Positions 12,962-16,143 of a stretch of 16,143 nucleotides of DNA are shown piece by piece. The notes under the pieces are model-generated. The model saw only the letters and a list, made by a program, of their open reading frames with translations, did no database searches and had not been told where the DNA came from. Positions within the stretch are counted from its first letter, which is position 1. Every line of letters begins with the position of its first letter. This DNA comes from Pseudomonadota bacterium (GTDB taxonomy: Bacteria; Pseudomonadota; Gammaproteobacteria; Xanthomonadales; Xanthomonadaceae): assembly GCA_023461075.1 (NCBI GenBank), contig JAEWNY010000063.1, positions 1-16,143 on the forward strand. The letters are read 5' to 3'. The position numbers and the translations under genes are program-made.

Positions 12962-13666
12962 TCAATGCCCAGGTTCGACCGGGGCACGGGGCGCGGTCGA
13001 TGCGCCATCGATCAGCCGTCGCGCGCCGCGCGAGACCTTGCGCCAGACCCACCAGACGAAGGCCGCGAACAACACGGTCGCGGTGATGACGATCGCCAGC
13101 GCGATCCATGGATGGGTAAAGGCGAGGGTCAATCCGCCCACCGTCACCACATCCTCGCCCACCGAGGCGGTCCAGTTGCTGACCGGCTCCGGCGAGGTGT
13201 TCAGCACCGCGCGCGTACTGGATTTCAGGAAATGGCTGGTCAGCGCAACGCCGGCACCGGTGGCGAGGACCCCGGCGCCGAGGTTGCCGTCCGGCGACAT
13301 CGCGGCGGCGGCGAGGAAGGCCCCGACCGGCACCCGCAGCAGGGTATGCAGCAGGTCCCAGCCGCTGTCCACGCCGGGGATCTTGTCGGCGAAGAACTCG
13401 GCCAGCGCCAGCGCGCCGGATACGCCGAGCACCCAGGGGGATTCGGTGGCGGCCAGCGCGCTCGGCAGTTCGATCCAGCCCATCGCCCCGGCGATCCCGA
13501 CCCCGAACACGGTGAGATAGACGCGGATGCCGGCCAGCCAGGCCAACAGGACGCCGATCGCGAAGACATGCGCCTGCGACATCGAACCCATCGAAATATC
13601 GGGCAGGTCGATGTTGCTGGGCAGTTGGCTGGGCAGTTGGCTGGTCAGTTCGATCAGGAAGGACAT
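12962..13666 (-). CDS. DUF4126 family membrane protein
   Basis: A 234-aa protein of unknown function with about five hydrophobic segments. Family traits are SPWVLGVSGALALAEFFADK (76-95) followed by IPGVDSGWDLLHTLLRVPVG, then SHFLKSSTRAVLNTSPEPVSN (144-164), of which SPEPVSN is the clearest mark. A short linker (about 8-30) with an in-frame 4-residue repeat precedes the first helix. ATG 13666 is chosen because a GGGGGAA stretch sits upstream and the next Met lies past the repeat. A TATACT -10-like box lies at 13709-13714 on the minus strand, without a good -35. It is divergent from the DUF6776 gene and convergent with rppH, with 14 bases between stops. Confidence 0.87.
   Translation of the reverse strand: MSFLIELTSQLPSQLPSNIDLPDISMGSMSQAHVFAIGVLLAWLAGIRVYLTVFGVGIAGAMGWIELPSALAATESPWVLGVSGALALAEFFADKIPGVDSGWDLLHTLLRVPVGAFLAAAAMSPDGNLGAGVLATGAGVALTSHFLKSSTRAVLNTSPEPVSNWTASVGEDVVTVGGLTLAFTHPWIALAIVITATVLFAAFVWWVWRKVSRGARRLIDGASTAPRAPVEPGH
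13616..13651 (-). repeat. Three 12-bp tandem repeats inside the DUF4126 gene
   Basis: Plus-strand units GCTGGGCAGTTG (13616-13627), GCTGGGCAGTTG (13628-13639) and GCTGGTCAGTTC (13640-13651). The first two are identical and the third differs at two bases. On the coding strand they give L-T-S-Q, L-P-S-Q, L-P-S-N-like units near the N-terminus. The unit length is a multiple of three, so copy changes would keep the frame. Confidence 0.85.
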
Positions 13667-13768
13667 GGAGGTTCCCCCGAGAGTGGCCGCCACGGGCCAT
13701 ACGGGGCGAGTATATGCAGCACGCAGGCTTGATGGCGGCTTAAGGGCGATTCGGGCAGGATGGCGTCC

Positions 13769-14452
13769 ATGAACCGGGTGAACGGGTCGAAGCGGGTGCA
13801 GATGGCGGCGTGGCTGCCGTGGGCGCTGTGCGCGCTGGCGGTCGTCGCCGCAGCCTGGGGCTGGTCGCAGGCCCGCAGCCAACGCGCAGCCTTGCTCGCG
13901 GCACAGGCCGAAGCAACCCATGCCGGGCCCGACATGCAGTTGCAGCAGCAGATCGCCACCCTGCGCCAATCCGACCAGATAAGCCGCAAGGCCATGCTGG
14001 ACCTGCAGGACACGATCACTGCCCGCGACGAGCAGATCGCTGCACTGCGCGCCGACCTCGATTTCTACGAGCGTTTCGTCAGCCCGGACGTGCAGCGTCG
14101 CGGTCTGTCGGTCAACGCCGCCCACGTGCAACCGCAGGCGGCGAACGTCTGGCGTTTCGATGTCACCCTGACCCAGGGCCGCGAGCAGGCCGGCAGCAGC
14201 CGCGGCACGGTCAGGCTGGCGGTGGAAGGCAGCCGCGCCGGCAAGCTGGAACGGCTGGACTGGGCGGCGTTGCGGCAATCCGCCGATGCGCCCGGCATCG
14301 ATTACCAGTTGCGCTACCTGCAGCGCGTCGATGGCGAATTCGCGCTGCCGGAAGGTTTCGTGCCGACCCGTCTGGTGGTGCAGTTGCAGCCGGCGCAGGG
14401 CAAGCCGGTGGAGGCCGCGTTCAACTGGAAGGACATCGCTGCGCAGGGCTGA
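13769..14452 (+). CDS. DUF6776 family membrane-anchored coiled-coil protein
   Basis: A 227-aa protein of unknown function with one N-terminal membrane helix (about 13-33). A coiled coil follows (about 38-100, ending ALRADLDFYERFVSP). The C-terminal domain is a beta-rich periplasmic region with DVTLTQG, YLQRVDGEFALPEGFVPTRLVV and a final FNWKDI. This layout fits DUF6776, seen in Xanthomonas relatives near erpA. ATG 13769 is preferred over the in-frame ATG 13760 because AGGA at 13757-13760 is 8 bases before it. The likely topology is N-in, with the bulk outside. A role in envelope or divisome scaffolding is possible but unproven. Confidence 0.8.
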   Translation: MNRVNGSKRVQMAAWLPWALCALAVVAAAWGWSQARSQRAALLAAQAEATHAGPDMQLQQQIATLRQSDQISRKAMLDLQDTITARDEQIAALRADLDFYERFVSPDVQRRGLSVNAAHVQPQAANVWRFDVTLTQGREQAGSSRGTVRLAVEGSRAGKLERLDWAALRQSADAPGIDYQLRYLQRVDGEFALPEGFVPTRLVVQLQPAQGKPVEAAFNWKDIAAQG

Positions 14453-14498
14453 ACCGGCCGCGCTTGAAGCCGCCGCCGCGCGCCCTCATCCTTGTGGG

Positions 14499-14873
14499 AT
14501 GGAAACGCATACCCAACCGACCGCGCCCGGCTACCAGCAACTCGATGCCCCGCTCGAATTCACCGCCGCTGCCGCCGCCAAGGTGCGCGAGCTGATCAGC
14601 GAGGAAGGCAATGCCGAACTCAAGCTGCGCGTCTACATCCAGGGCGGCGGTTGCTCCGGTTTCCAGTACGGCTTCGAGTTCGACGAAACCCGCGGCGAGG
14701 ATGACCTCGCCGTGATCACCGATGGCGTCACCCTGCTGGTCGATCCGCTCAGCCTGCAATACCTGATGGGCGCGGTGGTCGATTACACCGAGACCCTCGC
14801 CGGCGCCCAGTTCTCGATCCGCAACCCCAACGCCAAGACCACCTGCGGCTGCGGCTCTTCGTTCACGGTCTGA
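14499..14873 (+). CDS. erpA: Iron-sulfur cluster insertion protein
   Basis: A 124-aa A-type carrier that passes Fe-S clusters to target proteins such as IspG. The three cluster-binding cysteines are in place: Cys52 in GGGCSGFQYGFEFDE, and Cys116 and Cys118 in TTCGCGSSF near the C-terminus. LVDPLSLQYLMGAVVDYTE is diagnostic of the HesB/IscA family, and the ErpA subtype fits the length and sequence. ATG 14499 has only a GTGGG ribosome site. nudC begins 3 bases after the stop, so both are probably one transcript. No isc or suf genes are nearby. Confidence 0.95.
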   Translation: METHTQPTAPGYQQLDAPLEFTAAAAAKVRELISEEGNAELKLRVYIQGGGCSGFQYGFEFDETRGEDDLAVITDGVTLLVDPLSLQYLMGAVVDYTETLAGAQFSIRNPNAKTTCGCGSSFTV

Positions 14874-14876
14874 GCG

Positions 14877-15746
14877 ATGTCGCCCGGCTTCGCGTTCGTC
14901 GATGCGCCGCTGGACCGCGCCGATGAACTGCGTGGGGATGCGGCGAAGTTGGATGCCCTGCGCGCGAACGCGAACTGCCTGTGGCTGGATGGTCGAGGCG
15001 ATACCGAAGTCGATGGCGCAGGCCAGCTGAAATCCACCCTCGGTGCGCCGCGCGATGCCGTCTTCCTCGGGCGGCATGGCGAAGACCATTGGTTTGCCGC
15101 GCAACGCGATGCATCGTTCGCCGACGACATCGCCCGCATCGACCTGCGCGGCGCGGCGGCGCAATGGCCGGCGTTCGAATCGACTCTGTTCGCGCAGGCG
15201 CGCGCGGTGCTGCACTGGCGCGCATCGCACATGTTCTGCCCGGCCTGCGGCGGCCCGTTGGCGTTCTCTCGCGGTGGCTGGCAGGGCGATTGCGCGGGGT
15301 GCGGGCGCGTCGAATACCCGCGCAGCGATCCGGCGGTGATTGTCGCGGTGAGCGATGGCGAACGCCTGCTGCTCGGACGGCAGGCGACATGGCCCGCGCG
15401 TCGCTATTCCACGCTGGCCGGTTTCGTCGAGCCCGGCGAATCGCTCGAGCAAACCGTGGCGCGCGAAGTCTGGGAAGAAAGTCGCGTGCGCGTTCGCCGC
15501 AGCCGCTATCTCGCCTCGCAGCCCTGGCCGTTCCCCGGCTCGCTGATGCTGGGCTTCGTCGCCGATGCGGAACCGGATGCGCCGCAAACCGCGCAGGACG
15601 AACTGGAGGATGCGCGCTGGTTCACGCGCGCGCAGATCGCCGCCGCACTGGCGGAAGACCGCGAGGACGCGCCGCTGCGGCTTTCGCCGCGTTTGTCGAT
15701 ATCGCGTTGGCTGATCGAACGCTGGTTCGCGGGCGAACGCGCCTGA
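14877..15746 (+). CDS. nudC: NAD+ diphosphatase / NAD-cap RNA hydrolase (Nudix)
   Basis: A 289-aa enzyme that splits NAD(H) to NMN and AMP and removes NAD caps from RNA. Order: N-terminal domain (1-115), zinc ribbon with Cys121, Cys124, Cys139 and Cys142, then the Nudix domain. SQPWPFPGSLMLGF (214-227) is the NudC signature that selects NAD. The Nudix box has Gly182, Glu188, Arg196-Glu197 and Glu200-Glu201 as expected, but the conserved glycine after EES is Arg203 (codon CGC). Metal-binding glutamates are kept, so activity is probable. ATG 14877 lies 3 bases after erpA. Lysines or arginines of the basic RNA-binding surface cannot be judged from sequence alone. Confidence 0.93.
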   Translation: MSPGFAFVDAPLDRADELRGDAAKLDALRANANCLWLDGRGDTEVDGAGQLKSTLGAPRDAVFLGRHGEDHWFAAQRDASFADDIARIDLRGAAAQWPAFESTLFAQARAVLHWRASHMFCPACGGPLAFSRGGWQGDCAGCGRVEYPRSDPAVIVAVSDGERLLLGRQATWPARRYSTLAGFVEPGESLEQTVAREVWEESRVRVRRSRYLASQPWPFPGSLMLGFVADAEPDAPQTAQDELEDARWFTRAQIAAALAEDREDAPLRLSPRLSISRWLIERWFAGERA

Positions 15747-15749
15747 GCC

Positions 15750-16143
15750 TCAGCCCGGCGCCATCCAGCTGAACGCCGGCCACGGCAGGTTGCGGGCGAT
15801 CCAGTAGGCCGGGATCAGCACGACCCAGAGCAACGGCTTCGACAACATCGAAATGAGCGGTGCAGCCCAGGCAGGACGGAGGCCGCCGCCCCAGGCGAAC
15901 GCCAGCACCGCGAACGGCAGCAGCAACATCGCCAATGGGTTCATGCCGAAGGCGGTAGCGATATCGCCGTGCACCAGTGCGTGCAGAGCGCGGGTAATGC
16001 CGCAGCCGGCGCACCACCAGCCGGTCAAGGCATGGAATGTGCACGGCGCGAACGGGCTGTCGGCCGCGTTGGGGTCGTTGAACTTCAAGAGCAGGACGCC
16101 GGTGGCGGCGGGCAGCCAGCCACCCGCCAGCCAACCGGCGCGC
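15750..16143 (-). CDS. DUF2752 family membrane protein, 5' end outside the window
   Basis: At least 130 residues are visible, and the frame stays open to the right edge, so the true start is outside. A TTG at 16088 would be a false start, because a first membrane helix is coded upstream of it (16089-16142). The signature is CTFHALTGWWCAGCGITRAL followed by HALVHGD and NPLAMLL: DUF2752 proteins carry CPxxxLTGxxCPGCGxTR and two to three helices. Here Pro in the CPGCG part is Ala (CAGCG). Function is unknown; the paired cysteines may bind metal. It converges with nudC, with 3 bases between stops. Confidence 0.85.
   Translation of the reverse strand, partial: RAGWLAGGWLPAATGVLLLKFNDPNAADSPFAPCTFHALTGWWCAGCGITRALHALVHGDIATAFGMNPLAMLLLPFAVLAFAWGGGLRPAWAAPLISMLSKPLLWVVLIPAYWIARNLPWPAFSWMAPG

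Noticed and set aside
14421..15587. A 388-codon minus-strand frame opposite erpA and nudC.
   Set aside because: Low-complexity Arg/Ala/Gly composition without a recognisable fold; erpA and nudC on the plus strand carry full motifs.
15750..16088. DUF2752 gene starting at TTG 16088.
   Set aside because: The frame stays open to the window edge and the upstream residues form a plausible first membrane helix, so the gene is better seen as cut by the window.
1..16143. Mobile elements, CRISPR arrays, prophage or defence genes.
   Set aside because: No transposase, integrase, long terminal inverted repeats, spaced direct repeats or shift in base composition was seen.

Overview
This is a GC-rich bacterial chromosomal window. 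Its proteins look like those of a gammaproteobacterium of the Xanthomonadales (Lysobacter/Luteimonas/Xanthomonas relatives). That placement is inferred from the glmS, bioD, erpA and DUF6776 sequences, the codon bias and the CCA-encoded elongator tRNA-Met; no search was run. There are no insertion sequences, phage genes, CRISPR arrays or signs of recent transfer. The genes are packed tightly, with many ATGA, GTGA or TTGA stop/start overlaps.

Region 1 (1-693) is the 3' part of glmS, which makes glucosamine-6-phosphate. It ends at a hairpin.

Region 2 (785-7926) is a respiratory block and the most interesting part. In order it holds a CtaG-type oxidase assembly membrane protein, a CopD/HemJ-like membrane protein, and a DUF2231 membrane protein on the opposite strand. 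Then come lipoprotein cytochrome c oxidase subunit II, a fused subunit I-III, a 110-aa membrane protein with an MHGMHC motif, a second DUF2231-like protein and a PQQ-type sugar (sorbosone) dehydrogenase lipoprotein. The oxidase keeps every heme and CuB ligand and the active-site tyrosine. It lacks the K-channel lysine (Gln instead), all three D-channel asparagines and the CuA axial methionine (His instead). The block may be a self-contained chain from sugar dehydrogenase to cytochrome c to a divergent oxidase.

Region 3 (7987-12179) is housekeeping. It holds free methionine-R-sulfoxide reductase (msrC, minus), a TMEM175-family channel overlapping bioD (plus), a phasin with a clear sigma70 promoter inside a 35-bp imperfect palindrome (minus), queD (minus), cysK (plus), and tRNA-Met(CAT) (minus) with a strong promoter. 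A two-way terminator lies between cysK and the tRNA.

Region 4 (12336-16143) holds rppH, a DUF4126 membrane protein (minus), a DUF6776 coiled-coil membrane protein, erpA and nudC. A DUF2752 protein (minus) runs off the right edge. RppH and NudC are both Nudix enzymes that can remove RNA 5' caps. The NudC here has Arg in place of the last conserved glycine of the Nudix box.
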